Positions 1 to 8,867 are shown, counted from the stretch's first letter. The stretch is 64,000 bases of DNA from Microbacterium sp. SY138 (GCF_039729145.1 NZ_CP155793.1:2728001-2792000); one strand, 5' to 3'. Program-made: numbers and translations. Notes: generated by a model from the sequence alone, not told the origin.

Positions 1-854
1 AGCCCGCCGGGATCACCGACCGTCGTCACACGCAACTGACCGGGCACATCGAGCCCAGCCCGTTCGGCCGCTCGGAGGATGGCTGCGCTGAATGACTCGT
101 TCATGCAGTGCACCACCGTGGGCGGCAGTGCGCCCGAGAGCATCCTCGTGGCAGCGTCGTCCAGCGACTCCCCCGGCTCCAACGCCCCTCCCCGCGGCGT
201 GATCCCCCGCCGCGCACACCAGCGCTGAAACCCGGCGATGGCATCGTTGGTGAAGTGATCCAGTCGCGCCCCGACGAAGATCGCAGGCCGGACTTCTTCG
301 TCACCATCTGCGATTGTGTCGAGGTAAGCCGGAAGCGCATCCCGTATGCCCAGCCGAATCTGCTGGATGCGAGCCGTCGGACGCTCGTCGTATCCGCCGA
401 CGGCGACGACCGGTCGACCGAGACTCAGCGCGCGCTCCACCACGGGGTCGCTGGGCATGGGGTCGACCACGATGATCCCGTCATACGAGAGCGTGGTCGT
501 GATCTGACCGTCGACCCCCGCGCGGCCTGCCGTGACCGCCAAACCCATCGCGCCGGCCTCCAACGCCGCCCCCGCGAGGATGTTCCGGAAGCACGGCATG
601 AACGAGGCTTCCGTGACGCGCGGATCGCGGAAGCTCGCCACGACCGCGATCACGTTCGTCCGCCCGAGTCGCAGTGCCTGACCCGTCTGATTCGGCTGGT
701 AGCCGAGCCGGTCGCCGATCGCCTTCACACGGGCGCGCGTGCGCTCGGACACTCTCCCTCGCCCGTTGTAGACGTGCGAGACGGTGGCCGCCGAGACACC
801 TGCGGCGAGAGCGACGTCCCTGATGCGAACGCGTTGTGCGGAAGGTTCGGGCAT
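1..854 (-). CDS. LacI-family transcriptional regulator (3' end outside window)
   Basis: The leftward frame starts at ATG 854-852 and runs off the left edge, giving about 284 residues. The N-terminus has the LacI helix-turn-helix signature (IRDVALAAGVSAATVSHVYN) near residues 10-29, followed by the hinge region and a periplasmic-binding-protein-like sensor domain containing FRDPRVTEASFMPCF and YDGIIVVDP. Members of this family bind operator DNA as dimers and respond to sugars or other small effectors; the ligand cannot be read from the sequence. No co-transcribed target gene is visible here. A LacI-type core operator lies just upstream of the start, suggesting autoregulation. Confidence 0.9.
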   Translation of the reverse strand, partial: MPEPSAQRVRIRDVALAAGVSAATVSHVYNGRGRVSERTRARVKAIGDRLGYQPNQTGQALRLGRTNVIAVVASFRDPRVTEASFMPCFRNILAGAALEAGAMGLAVTAGRAGVDGQITTTLSYDGIIVVDPMPSDPVVERALSLGRPVVAVGGYDERPTARIQQIRLGIRDALPAYLDTIADGDEEVRPAIFVGARLDHFTNDAIAGFQRWCARRGITPRGGALEPGESLDDAATRMLSGALPPTVVHCMNESFSAAILRAAERAGLDVPGQLRVTTVGDPGG

Positions 855-863
855 CCCCTCAGC

Positions 864-875
864 ATAATCGTTTAA
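864..875. promoter_or_regulatory. putative LacI-family operator
   Basis: The sequence ATAATCGTTTAA contains the LacI-family core AANCGNTT (AAACGATT on the minus strand, 866-873), ending about 11 bases before the start codon of the leftward lacI-type gene. Autoregulation is inferred from position only. Confidence 0.4.
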
Positions 876-1042
876 TCACGGTCTGGTGCCGCTTCTGTCA
901 CGCATTGACGCAGCCCGGCGCCGCCGCGCCACGCGCGTGCCGAGCACACGAACGAAGGGCGACGACCGCGCCCGGCCTCGTGGGCGCAGTGGGCCACGAT
1001 CCCGCACCCGTGCATGGATGAGCGAAGGGATTCGACGATGCA

Positions 1043-1080
1043 GAGAGGGCCTCGGGATCGAATGATCCCGAGGCCCTCTC
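1043..1080. terminator. 17-bp perfect hairpin, terminator-like
   Basis: Arms GAGAGGGCCTCGGGATC (1043-1059) and its exact complement (1064-1080) enclose a four-base loop GAAT. There is no T-tract on either side, so it is either a strong actinobacterial-style terminator without a U-tail or a remnant of another palindromic element. Confidence 0.5.
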
Positions 1081-1415
1081 ACCCGCTGGTGATCCGGCTG
1101 CGCCCGAAGCTCGGGCGTCCTCCCTGACTTCGTGCCTTCTGCGTGCCACTCGCGGCTGTCTACCGCTCTGGCCGCAGTCGTGGACCAGGAGCACTCCCCC
1201 AAGTTTACTCGCCGCGGGCCCACCCAGACAGCTCGAATCAGCACTCCGGCTGGACGGCGCACGTCAGTCAAGTCTTCACTCGGGCGGCCGGGAAGGTTAC
1301 GCACGACCTCTCGAGGTAGAGGCTCACTGAGGTGGAGACGGATCCGATAGTTGTAATTATGTCAGTCTGATTTTGGGCAGACTCCTCCTTAACCATTGGC
1401 GTAGGGCGCTTTTTG

Positions 1416-1565
1416 TTACTTGCTCCGCTTGGCCCGGATCAGTCGAACGGCGAGCTTGTTAGCTCGCTTCGACAGAAGGGGCAGCAGCCGGTAGGTGATT
1501 TGACCGGCTGCGATCAGCAGAGCAGGCAGCAACAGCGGATCCGAGAACAGGCTCGAAAGATCCAC
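1416..1565 (-). CDS. small membrane protein, 49 residues
   Basis: The GTG start at 1565-1563 is preceded by a strong ribosome binding site (GAGGGGAGGT) with normal spacing, which favours it over upstream in-frame starts that would give 91 residues with a poor N-terminus. The protein has one hydrophobic segment (PLLLPALLIAAGQITYRLL, about residues 10-28) followed by a lysine/arginine-rich tail (KRANKLAVRLIRAKRSK). That arrangement fits a single-pass inner-membrane peptide with a cytoplasmic positive tail. I do not recognise the family. It stands alone, downstream of a terminator. Confidence 0.55.
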   Translation of the reverse strand: MDLSSLFSDPLLLPALLIAAGQITYRLLPLLSKRANKLAVRLIRAKRSK

Positions 1566-1691
1566 GTTGCGACCTCCCCTCTGGGTGGTCCGTCCACGAA
1601 ACTGTGGACGGTGGAACGCGGCAATAGCCGCGAACGTGGTCCGTGCACGCATGCCCTTGGGCCACGGCTCCGGAGTAGCTCTTAACGACAA

Positions 1692-1712
1692 AACCCGGCT
1701 CAGGGCCGGGTT
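1692..1712 (-). terminator. rho-independent terminator for the leftward DUF2188 gene
   Basis: Read on the minus strand, AACCCGGC - CCTGA - GCCGGGTT is followed by TTTGTCGTT. It lies between the DUF2188 gene and the 49-residue gene, so it should end the former's transcript. Confidence 0.6.
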
Positions 1713-1879
1713 CGGGGCGCACGACTATCGCGCAGTGTCACTCTAGGGGGTCCAACGGGATCAGGCGGCTACGACACGCCGTAGGAGGGGCGGAGCCTCG
1801 CGCAGGGGCTGGTCATTCTGACGCTAGGGGGTGACAGTACTCCGTCGGCCGCTCGCCACGCCGGCCCGTGAGAACGGGT

Positions 1880-2131
1880 TTAGCGCGTGTCCTTCCGCGG
1901 CGACTCGTTGTTGCGACCAGAGTCGGAGTCGCGAAACTTGCCGTCACGGCCCTGGATTCGGATGTCTCCACGCCCTCCACCGGAGTTGTCGACGATCTCC
2001 CGTGCACGGTCGATCGCCTCCTTCTGGGTCTGGAAGTGACCAGATGAACGCTCTGCGTTCTTCTTCTTCACGTCCCAGCCGCCACGATCCTTGTTCTGGA
2101 CGACGTACCGGTCCTCGTCATTGTTCGCCAT
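1880..2131 (-). CDS. DUF2188 domain protein
   Basis: The 83-residue protein has the DUF2188 pattern: a tryptophan/lysine strand (GGWDVKKKNAERSSGHF), a helix (TQKEAIDRAREIVDN) and the terminal IRIQGRDGKFRDSDS motif. These are small soluble actinobacterial proteins of unknown biochemical role, often single copy next to stress genes. The length is normal. A short CCCGT-GAGA-ACGGG hairpin overlaps the area just after the stop, and a stronger terminator follows at 1692-1712. Function is not assignable beyond the domain. Confidence 0.85.
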   Translation of the reverse strand: MANNDEDRYVVQNKDRGGWDVKKKNAERSSGHFQTQKEAIDRAREIVDNSGGGRGDIRIQGRDGKFRDSDSGRNNESPRKDTR

Positions 2132-2306
2132 CGCGTTTCCTCCCCGTTGAGCTGGGGCTCACGGTACATCTCATGGGCAGGTGTATCAAGAACCTCGTTG
2201 ACGCACGGCTACACGGTGGTGAGGGAGGACCTCTCGGCCCATACTCGGAAGACATTGATTGGCATCCCAAGGGAGCTGTTGGTGGGGGCTCCAACCCTTG
2301 CCGGTG

Positions 2307-3293
2307 TCACGACGCACTGGCTGCGTCCGGCCAGCGAACGTCGACGTGTCCGGTGTGATCCCAGGCGGAGCGAAGCGACTCCTCGAACTGTTCCGGCGAG
2401 AACTTCTCTCCGCCTTCCACGCTTTCGTTGAAATTCGCAAAGAACGACATGGAATCACCAGGGATGTTGAGGAAGGGCGCCGCGCTCCCGACTCCCCAAT
2501 CCACGTCATGACCGGCTCGATGCAGGTCCTTGAAGAACCACACCAGCCATTCGATGGTCAGCCAGCCATGTCGTGACGGCCCGAACTCGGCGACTGATCC
2601 GAGAGGCTCTTCGGATTGGGGAGAGAACCAGATGTCCCATCCCTCCGCATTTTCTCGCGAGCTCGAGCAGTAGACCCGGATCCCGGGGAGCGCGTTCAGT
2701 GCGCGCATCGCGCCGATCAGGTGGGCAGGTATACGGGAGTAGTCGACTACGGCCTCTCCGGGCGTTTCCTCCCATAGCGCTCGAGGCACATCAACGCCCG
2801 CAGGTACGGTCAACTGGCGCGCGCGGATAGCGGCCTCTTCGAGCAGATCCCACACCTCCTCGGGCTCTCCTTGAAGCGTTCGGGCGTTGTTCGCCCGGAG
2901 CACGGTCTTCGCGGCATGCAGCACGTCCCGCGTTCCCTGAGCAACTTCTAGCTCGGGGCGCCCCACCGACGTGGACAGCGAACCGTCGAGATAGACCGCA
3001 AGCGCTCGACGAAACAGGTCGAGATCACGGCGCCTGAAGTTTGTGATCGCGGACGAAACCGACTTTGGGCTGACTCGCAGCCTGGCCGCGATTGACTCAC
3101 CGGTTTCACCTGGCACCAACGTGGCCTCGTAGATCGCTTGCCGACGGACCTCAGCTATCTCCGCCTGCAGTCCCCGTGCGTCCTCGGCTGCGGCGTCACA
3201 CGATGCGATCCGTTCGAGGGGGTTGACGATCAGCTGTAGCCCGCGGACGAGTCGATCGGTGGGTTTCAAAATCGAGATAAGTTCGTCGTTCAT
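2307..3293 (-). CDS. hypothetical protein with an N-terminal helix-turn-helix-like segment
   Basis: 328 residues starting at ATG 3293-3291. Residues about 60-95 (GETGESIAARLRVSPKSVSSAITNFRR) read as a helix-turn-helix, suggesting DNA binding. The C-terminal half (YCSSSRENAEGWDIWFSP; WLTIEWLVWFFKDLHRAGHDVDW) is aromatic-rich and resembles no family I can name with confidence. The gene is divergent from the PLD-like gene that opens the defence locus, separated by 183 bases containing a near-palindrome at its own start. It could be a regulator of that locus or an unrelated cargo gene; the first is inference from position. Confidence 0.65.
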   Translation of the reverse strand: MNDELISILKPTDRLVRGLQLIVNPLERIASCDAAAEDARGLQAEIAEVRRQAIYEATLVPGETGESIAARLRVSPKSVSSAITNFRRRDLDLFRRALAVYLDGSLSTSVGRPELEVAQGTRDVLHAAKTVLRANNARTLQGEPEEVWDLLEEAAIRARQLTVPAGVDVPRALWEETPGEAVVDYSRIPAHLIGAMRALNALPGIRVYCSSSRENAEGWDIWFSPQSEEPLGSVAEFGPSRHGWLTIEWLVWFFKDLHRAGHDVDWGVGSAAPFLNIPGDSMSFFANFNESVEGGEKFSPEQFEESLRSAWDHTGHVDVRWPDAASAS

Positions 3294-3302
3294 GGCTAAA
3301 CA

Positions 3303-3318
3303 TTACCACCCGGGGTAA
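3303..3318. promoter_or_regulatory. 16-bp near-palindrome, possible operator
   Basis: TTACCACCCGGGGTAA lies 10 bases upstream of the start of the leftward HTH-type gene, within the divergent intergenic region. Its position fits an operator for autoregulation or control of the neighbouring defence genes. Confidence 0.35.
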
Positions 3319-3476
3319 GAAAAGTCTTAGATTGAGAGAAGTTAGTAACGGCCGGGGCCGACACGACGAACGCCGGCGCCGTCGCGTGGTCAGGAGAGGG
3401 GCACCTACGTCAGGCGCGCTGGACAGTGAGTGCGCTGGTGGGCACGCCGACTTGAAGCACATGGGAGGCTGTCGCC

Positions 3477-4232
3477 GTGACATTGTTCTCTTCTCTCGAG
3501 CCCGCGGCCGAAGCTGCCCTTCGATTTCTCGTTGCAGTCGGTGAGGCCAGCGATGCGGAGCTCGCGACAGCCGCCAACCAAGGAACGAGGTCAGCCATGT
3601 TGCGATCATTCCCGCTCTCGGGCTTCGTTGGCTTTCAGTACATCGCCTCGGATTTGCGCGAGCTGGGTCTTGCCACCGCTGAACGTGGCGTCAACCGGCC
3701 TACAGAGCGCGCCCAGCGGTTGCTAAATCACACGGACACAGCACGCCTAGAGGCGGCGGATCGGAGCCAAAATCACGAGCCTCGCACGATCATCGGCGTA
3801 CCTAGCGAACCGCTCATGTACGCCGGCATTCTCAGTGCGCTGGCCGGTTTGAACAGCGTTCTATTCGTCGATCCTTACCTTGCTGCCGTCGACCTCGAAG
3901 TGCTTCAACGAGTGGGAACCGTCTCCCGTGTCCTCACCGGCTCACGACTGGTCAGGGACCGCGATGAGCAGGGCGATCGAGAGACGCTATTAGCAATCTC
4001 GGCCGGACAGCAGCCGGAACTTCAAGTTCGGATCTCAGCGGGCATTCATGACCGATACGCACTCCCCGCTAGCGGCGCTGGATTCATGCTTGGCGCCTCG
4101 CTCGGCGGCACCAAGACCACAGTGGTGATCGAACTGTCAGAAGAAGCCACTCGGGATTTGCGAGAGACGCACGAGGTGCTCTGGCAGAATGCGGCACCGG
4201 TCTCCCCGATTATCCCGCCAGCACGACGCTAG
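3477..4232 (+). CDS. PLD-fold-like protein with N-terminal winged helix, defence-associated
   Basis: 251 residues from GTG 3477, preceded by a GGGAGG ribosome binding site. The N-terminal 80 residues look like a winged helix (LGLATAERGVNRPTERAQRLL). The C-terminal half has alternating strands (NSVLFVDPYL; VSRVLTGSR; LQVRISAGIHDRYALP) followed by GAGFMLGASLGGTKTTVVIEL. A conserved HDR in place of the catalytic HxK, followed by a Gly/Ser turn, resembles the non-catalytic phospholipase-D-like fold seen in MIT_C-type domains; this is a pattern match, not proof. It lies directly upstream of a methyltransferase/nuclease pair, so a regulatory or sensor role in defence is plausible. Confidence 0.6.
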   Translation: MTLFSSLEPAAEAALRFLVAVGEASDAELATAANQGTRSAMLRSFPLSGFVGFQYIASDLRELGLATAERGVNRPTERAQRLLNHTDTARLEAADRSQNHEPRTIIGVPSEPLMYAGILSALAGLNSVLFVDPYLAAVDLEVLQRVGTVSRVLTGSRLVRDRDEQGDRETLLAISAGQQPELQVRISAGIHDRYALPASGAGFMLGASLGGTKTTVVIELSEEATRDLRETHEVLWQNAAPVSPIIPPARR

Positions 4233-4380
4233 GTTCGGGTAACGGTACGGCTCCTCGGCCGCCGCGGACCAAGACGCGCAGCGCCCGGTGCGCCGCGTAG
4301 GCGCCTTGCCACCAGGCTTTGTCCGCGGAGAGACGGTGAGGCGGCAAAGCGGTGCGGGTAGCCTTCGGTAGCCTCATGAC

Positions 4381-5307
4381 ATGCATCTTCACGCTGTACC
4401 TGGCAGGATGCCGGCGCCCCCATCTGAGCCGGCCGAGACCCTCCGACAGCTGATTGCTGAGGGCGTCACTTGGGGCGACTCCACCGCGTGGCTTCCGCAG
4501 CTGCCTCCTAAGAGCGTGGATCTGTTCTTCACCTCGCCGCCGTACGCAGATCAGCGGGCTTACAGCCGGATCCATCCAGATCGATATGTGGAGTGGTTCC
4601 TCCCGTACGCACGCGCGATGTACGACGCAACCTCGGACACGGGGTCGCTCGTGATCAACATCAAGAACCGCGTCGCAAAAAGCGGTCCCCTGCGCGGACA
4701 GCGGCACCCTTACGTCTTTCAACTTGTCCTCGCACTGCAGAACATGGGATGGCGGTGGGTCGAAGAGTACATCTGGCAGAAACCCAACGCGATCCCGGGC
4801 AAGTTTGGGCCACGGACGAAGGACGCCTTCGAGCACGTCTTCCACTTCGCTCGCGGCCAGAAGCCATACTTCGATCTAGATGCGGTCCGCGTCCCCTACA
4901 AGACCACAGCCGATGAGATCGCACGTCGGAAGCTCGACACCAATGGTCGGCGCACCACCGAGGCAGGATTCGGACGAGACCGGGTTACCACCTACCGGCA
5001 TGGTGGGGCAGACCCGGGAAACGTCATCGCCGTCAGCCAGACCTACAACCAGCATCGTGGTGTCGCACACACCGCTCCAATGCCCGAAGGACTCGCAGAG
5101 TTCTTCATCAAAGCGCTCTCGCCCGAGGGAGGCGTAGTAATCGACCCGTTCGCTGGCGGAGGCACGACCTCCGTCGTGGCACGCCGACATGGCCGCCAAG
5201 CGGGAGGCGTTGAATTGCATGAAGAGTTCGCTATTGAAGCCCGACGCCGGATTGCCGCAGACATAGCTGATGACATCCCTGGACACGCGGTCGGCTTCAG
5301 CGCATGA
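4381..5307 (+). CDS. type II DNA methyltransferase, beta-class (N4-cytosine or N6-adenine)
   Basis: 308 residues. Motif IV TSPPY (residues 51-55) precedes motif I DPFAGGGTT (255-263), the beta-class order; SPPY is most common in N4-cytosine enzymes. It transfers a methyl group from S-adenosylmethionine to the exocyclic amine of its recognition base, protecting host DNA. The segment between the motifs (about 60-250) carries the target-recognition region. The stop overlaps the ATG of the downstream nuclease gene by four bases, so the two are translationally coupled as a restriction-modification pair. An alternative start lies at 4408. The recognition sequence cannot be inferred. Confidence 0.9.
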   Translation: MHLHAVPGRMPAPPSEPAETLRQLIAEGVTWGDSTAWLPQLPPKSVDLFFTSPPYADQRAYSRIHPDRYVEWFLPYARAMYDATSDTGSLVINIKNRVAKSGPLRGQRHPYVFQLVLALQNMGWRWVEEYIWQKPNAIPGKFGPRTKDAFEHVFHFARGQKPYFDLDAVRVPYKTTADEIARRKLDTNGRRTTEAGFGRDRVTTYRHGGADPGNVIAVSQTYNQHRGVAHTAPMPEGLAEFFIKALSPEGGVVIDPFAGGGTTSVVARRHGRQAGGVELHEEFAIEARRRIAADIADDIPGHAVGFSA

Positions 5308-6419
5308 GTTCGGTTGATCAGACCGTCGACAACATCGTCGGCGCAGCGACGTGGGATCAACGTGTAGCGCAGATTCGGCTGATCAGCGAAAAACACGGTA
5401 CGGGACAGCACCAAGCGATCTTCGCCCGCGTAGCGCGCGAACTTTACGTGCCCCACCTCTCACCAGACTTCGCCTACATTCACTCTGCGCCGTTCTACGA
5501 ACTTCCCACTTTTCAGGCTGCCTACGCCTCTGCTAGCGCTGCCACCAGCAGATTCACGGATGTGTCGGAGGAAAATCTGGCCAAGGCGATCATGGATGAC
5601 CCGCGCACGCTGCTCGTGTTCCGCACGATACTCGGCCTCATAGGCAAGGAATTTGCGCAGTCCACCAAACTTCTCGCTGAGTCGACCGGGGTTTCGAGCA
5701 TCAGTGCAGGGAAAGTGGACTCGATGGAGCGCAACGGCACCGCCGTCACGGCGCAGCAGGCCGAGCTGATCGCGATGACCATCACGAAAGTCATGGACGG
5801 TTCGCTCTTTGGCGACCCACCCGGTGATCTGAAGACCAAGCAGGACAAATTCGATACCGAGAACGGTTGGTCCGGCGTCGAAGCCTTTGCGCGCGAGGGA
5901 GTCCCGTTCGATGCGTTCCTGCATCAACGTCACTACGGCGGATCATTCCGTCAACTCTTGGACGCCACGTCGACCCAGCGAGGCAATCTGCTCGAGGATG
6001 CCGTTGAAGACCTGTTTACCGAGAACGGCATCCCGCACATTCGCACCGGCAGCCACAATCAAGCTGAGATCGCCGCCCGATTCGAGATCAAAGTCGCCCC
6101 CGCCCCCGACTTTGTTGTCTACGACAGCGCCGGAGCGTTGCGCGGCATGCTCGAGTGCAAGCTCGTCAACGACGGCGGGACTGCGAGAGATAAAGCGCTG
6201 AGATTCGAACGATTGCGGGCCGAGTCGGCACGGTTGGGAGGCGTCCCGCTCCTGGCAGTTCTTGCTGGTCTCGGGTGGACCCGAGTGAATGACACGATCG
6301 GTCCGGTCATCCGTGATACCGACGGGCGCGTCTTCACTCTGGCTACGCTTCCGGAGATGTTGGGAGTCAGCCCCTTCCCATCGCTCATCGGCACCGCACC
6401 GGCAGAGCCGGTGGTATGA
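5304..6419 (+). CDS. putative type II restriction endonuclease
   Basis: 371 residues, overlapping the methyltransferase gene by ATGA. A PD-(D/E)XK nuclease signature is visible: PDF at 268-270 and ECKL at 284-287, with a preceding helix containing LLEDAVEDLF that supplies the usual upstream acidic residue. The first 200 residues are unlike familiar nucleases and probably hold the DNA-recognition part. It has no close family I can name; the assignment rests on the motif plus its coupling to the methyltransferase. It would cut unmodified DNA in the cytoplasm. Confidence 0.75.
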   Translation: MSSVDQTVDNIVGAATWDQRVAQIRLISEKHGTGQHQAIFARVARELYVPHLSPDFAYIHSAPFYELPTFQAAYASASAATSRFTDVSEENLAKAIMDDPRTLLVFRTILGLIGKEFAQSTKLLAESTGVSSISAGKVDSMERNGTAVTAQQAELIAMTITKVMDGSLFGDPPGDLKTKQDKFDTENGWSGVEAFAREGVPFDAFLHQRHYGGSFRQLLDATSTQRGNLLEDAVEDLFTENGIPHIRTGSHNQAEIAARFEIKVAPAPDFVVYDSAGALRGMLECKLVNDGGTARDKALRFERLRAESARLGGVPLLAVLAGLGWTRVNDTIGPVIRDTDGRVFTLATLPEMLGVSPFPSLIGTAPAEPVV

Positions 6420-6488
6420 AGATCTGAGGCGTCAGGCGCGGCCCAAGCCGAGCCTGGTCTATCTACTGACAAGTGATGAGGATCTAAC

Positions 6489-8168
6489 GTGGCGGAACCA
6501 AGCGATGGTCAGATTGAGTTTGAGCAGCTCGGGATTGCCTCCGTTCTGAAACGACACCGTCTCGTCGTGCCGACTAACCAGCGCGAGTACGCCTGGGAGG
6601 AGGGGCACATTGAGCGACTGTTCCAAGACATCGCGCGAGCAATCACTGAAGGAGATTCGTCTTACTTCCTTGGCACGGTTGTCACGATCAGGAGAGGGCC
6701 TCATCTTGAGGTCGTGGACGGCCAGCAGCGGCTTGCCACTACCGCCCTCCTCATCCATGCGATGGCTAATCATCTCCAGGGCAAGGTCGAGATGCTCGAG
6801 CAAGCCCTCCGAAATGAGTTCCTGTTCACCGTCGACCGCAAGCAACTCGAAAGGGTGCCCCGCCTCACGCTGAACTCCATCGATAACAACTTCTTCAAAG
6901 CGGTCATCACTGACGAACACCCGCGTCCGAAGCCCACCAAGCCTTCGCACGAGCTCATCGCTGAATCGTCGAGACTTGCGAAGGCGCAAGTACGGAAGAT
7001 CGTTGCCACCCTCGACGAGGCCAACCATGGCGATCACATCGACCGGTGGGTGACGTTCCTTGAGGAGAAGGCAAAGGTGGTTCTCCTCATCGTCTCTGAC
7101 GACGCCAACGCCTACCGGATGTTTGAGACTCTGAACGATCGCGGGCTGCGTGTCTCCCAGGCCGACCTAGTCAAGAACTATCTTTACGGCCGTGCGGGTG
7201 ACCGCCTGGAGGAAGCGGCCACCAAGTGGTCTCTGATCCGCGGCACACTTGAGGCCCTCTCTGATGAGGATGCGCTGATCGACTTTCTGCGGCACAGTCT
7301 CACCGTCAAGAACGGGCTGGTGAGGGAAGCCGACCTCTACAAGAAGGTCGAGTCGACCGTTCGTTCGCCTCATCAAGTTATGAGCTTCGCCAACGATTTG
7401 GAGGTGCTGGCAGGCACGTATGTGGCGATTCAAAACCCCGAACACGAGGCGTGGAACGCGCACGCGAAGACCGCGCGACAAGCAATCCAAGTGTTGTCGA
7501 TGTTTGATATCAAGCCGATGCGACCGCTGGTACTCGCTGTCGCATCGCGCATGCCTACCAGAGAGTGCGATACGGCTCTTCGGATGCTGGTGAGCCTCGG
7601 GGTTCGTCTGTCTATAGTCGGCGGAACCAGGTCCGGCTCGATGGAAACTACGTTTGGCTCAGCCGCCGCGAAGGTTTACACCGGGGAGATCACGACGGCC
7701 GCCGCGCTCAAGCGAGCGCTGAACGACATTATTCCGATGGACAGCCAGTTTGAGGAGAGGTTCGGCACGGCGAAGGTGATCAACGGGAAAATCGCGCGCT
7801 ACTACCTCCGGTCTCTCGAAGATGGACGCGAGGGTGCAGACGACCCTTGGTGGACGCCGATCGACGATCCTGCCGTCGTAAACCTTGAGCACGTCTTGCC
7901 GCGCAAGCCTATGAATAACTGGCCGCAGTTTGGCACGGACGTTGAGGCCAACGCCTTCAAGACGCGTCTAGGCAACCAAGCGCTGATCCTCGCCGACGAC
8001 AACTCAAGAAACCAGAGTGATGAGTTCGCGGCGAAGAAGGCTTCCTTCGCCGCTTCCAGCTACTACTTCACCAAATGGATTGCAGATGCTGAAGAGTGGA
8101 CACCGGTTGAGATCGACGAGCGGCAGCGGCTTATGGCGAAGGCTGCGGCTCAGATCTGGAAAGTCTGA
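6489..8168 (+). CDS. DUF262/DUF1524 (GmrSD-like) type IV restriction-type protein
   Basis: 559 residues from GTG 6489. The N-terminal DUF262 domain shows NQREYAW (30-36) and the ParB-like nucleotide-binding motif DGQQR (77-81), followed by the F(E)TLNDRG motif. The C-terminal DUF1524 domain has the His-Me-finger nuclease pattern NLEHVLP (465-471) and RLGNQALILADDNSRNQSD downstream. In GmrSD-type enzymes the first domain hydrolyses nucleotides and the second cuts modified DNA. Here it follows a type II pair by 70 bases in the same direction, making a three-gene defence unit. The length and both active sites look intact. Confidence 0.88.
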   Translation: MAEPSDGQIEFEQLGIASVLKRHRLVVPTNQREYAWEEGHIERLFQDIARAITEGDSSYFLGTVVTIRRGPHLEVVDGQQRLATTALLIHAMANHLQGKVEMLEQALRNEFLFTVDRKQLERVPRLTLNSIDNNFFKAVITDEHPRPKPTKPSHELIAESSRLAKAQVRKIVATLDEANHGDHIDRWVTFLEEKAKVVLLIVSDDANAYRMFETLNDRGLRVSQADLVKNYLYGRAGDRLEEAATKWSLIRGTLEALSDEDALIDFLRHSLTVKNGLVREADLYKKVESTVRSPHQVMSFANDLEVLAGTYVAIQNPEHEAWNAHAKTARQAIQVLSMFDIKPMRPLVLAVASRMPTRECDTALRMLVSLGVRLSIVGGTRSGSMETTFGSAAAKVYTGEITTAAALKRALNDIIPMDSQFEERFGTAKVINGKIARYYLRSLEDGREGADDPWWTPIDDPAVVNLEHVLPRKPMNNWPQFGTDVEANAFKTRLGNQALILADDNSRNQSDEFAAKKASFAASSYYFTKWIADAEEWTPVEIDERQRLMAKAAAQIWKV

Positions 8169-8231
8169 GCATACGGCAGCCGGTGGACGGAACGCCGGAT
8201 GAGCGATCGCATCCAGTCGATTCACGGGGGT

Positions 8232-8807
8232 CTATTCAGCTCCTGAGACACTACTGGCGAGAGCGCGCCTCACGCTCGAGGGTCCGACTCCGAGCACGCG
8301 ACCGATACTCTCCCAACTCTGTGCCTCGGCGCGCATCCGCTCGGCCGTGATGATTCTTTCGGGCGTCATGACGCTCGGGCGGCCGCCGACGCGGCCTTGG
8401 CTGCGCGCGTAGTCGAGGCCGCGCTGCGTGTTGTCACGGATGGTGTCGACGCGGAGCTGGGCGAAAACGGCGACGATGCCGTAGAGCGCGCGCCCCATCG
8501 GGGTTGTCGTGTCGATCAAGGGCTCGGTGAGACTGACAATGTTCACTTCCCGGGCGTCGAGGTCTTGCAGCGTCTCGATAAGGATGCGCTCACTCCCGGC
8601 GAGGCGATCGAGTCGGCGGACCTTGAGAGTGTCCCCTGGCCGGAGGTAATCCAGACAGGCGAGCCACTGCGGGCGGTCAGTGACGCGGCTGGACTCGCCA
8701 TGGTCGACGAACACTCGTTCGCAGCCGGCGGCGCGCAGCTCGGCCTCCTGCGCCTCGGGGTTCTGCTCCCGCTTCGAGACGCGGGCGTATCCGACTTCAT
8801 GTGTCAT
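8232..8807 (-). CDS. serine recombinase, resolvase/invertase type
   Basis: 191 residues from ATG 8807 (longer in-frame starts exist but would extend into the palindromic site upstream). The catalytic serine sits in GYARVSKREQ near residue 10; RLDRLAGSE and the long E-helix (YGIVAVFAQLRVDTIRDNTQRGLDYARSQGRVGGRP) follow, then a C-terminal helix-turn-helix (SWESIGRVLGVGPSSVRRAL). Such enzymes resolve cointegrates or invert DNA between paired sites. The gene lies outside the left terminal repeat of the adjacent transposon, so it predates or is independent of that insertion. Palindromic half-sites directly upstream are its likely recombination sites. Confidence 0.88.
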   Translation of the reverse strand: MTHEVGYARVSKREQNPEAQEAELRAAGCERVFVDHGESSRVTDRPQWLACLDYLRPGDTLKVRRLDRLAGSERILIETLQDLDAREVNIVSLTEPLIDTTTPMGRALYGIVAVFAQLRVDTIRDNTQRGLDYARSQGRVGGRPSVMTPERIITAERMRAEAQSWESIGRVLGVGPSSVRRALASSVSGAE

Positions 8808-8852
8808 GCCGAAAACGGTACCGCCGAAGTTACGGCGGGTTTCGGTTTCGGC
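8808..8852. repeat. palindromic site A upstream of the serine recombinase (putative res component)
   Basis: Outer arms GCCGAAAAC (8808-8816) and GGTTTCGGC (8844-8852) and an inner inverted repeat ACCGCCG / CGGCGGGT. It begins immediately at the recombinase start codon, as res sites commonly do. The same arms occur in a compact palindrome at four other places in the window. Confidence 0.55.
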
Positions 8853-8867
8853 AGGGGGTGTGGACAT

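Larger units (their letters stand above)
855..1415. other. intergenic region without a convincing gene
   Basis: About 560 bases between the LacI gene and a small membrane-protein gene. It holds the putative LacI operator at its left end and one long perfect hairpin. The open frames here lack ribosome binding sites and have the arginine-rich composition typical of shadow frames in high-GC DNA. No RNA gene was recognised. Confidence 0.6.
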
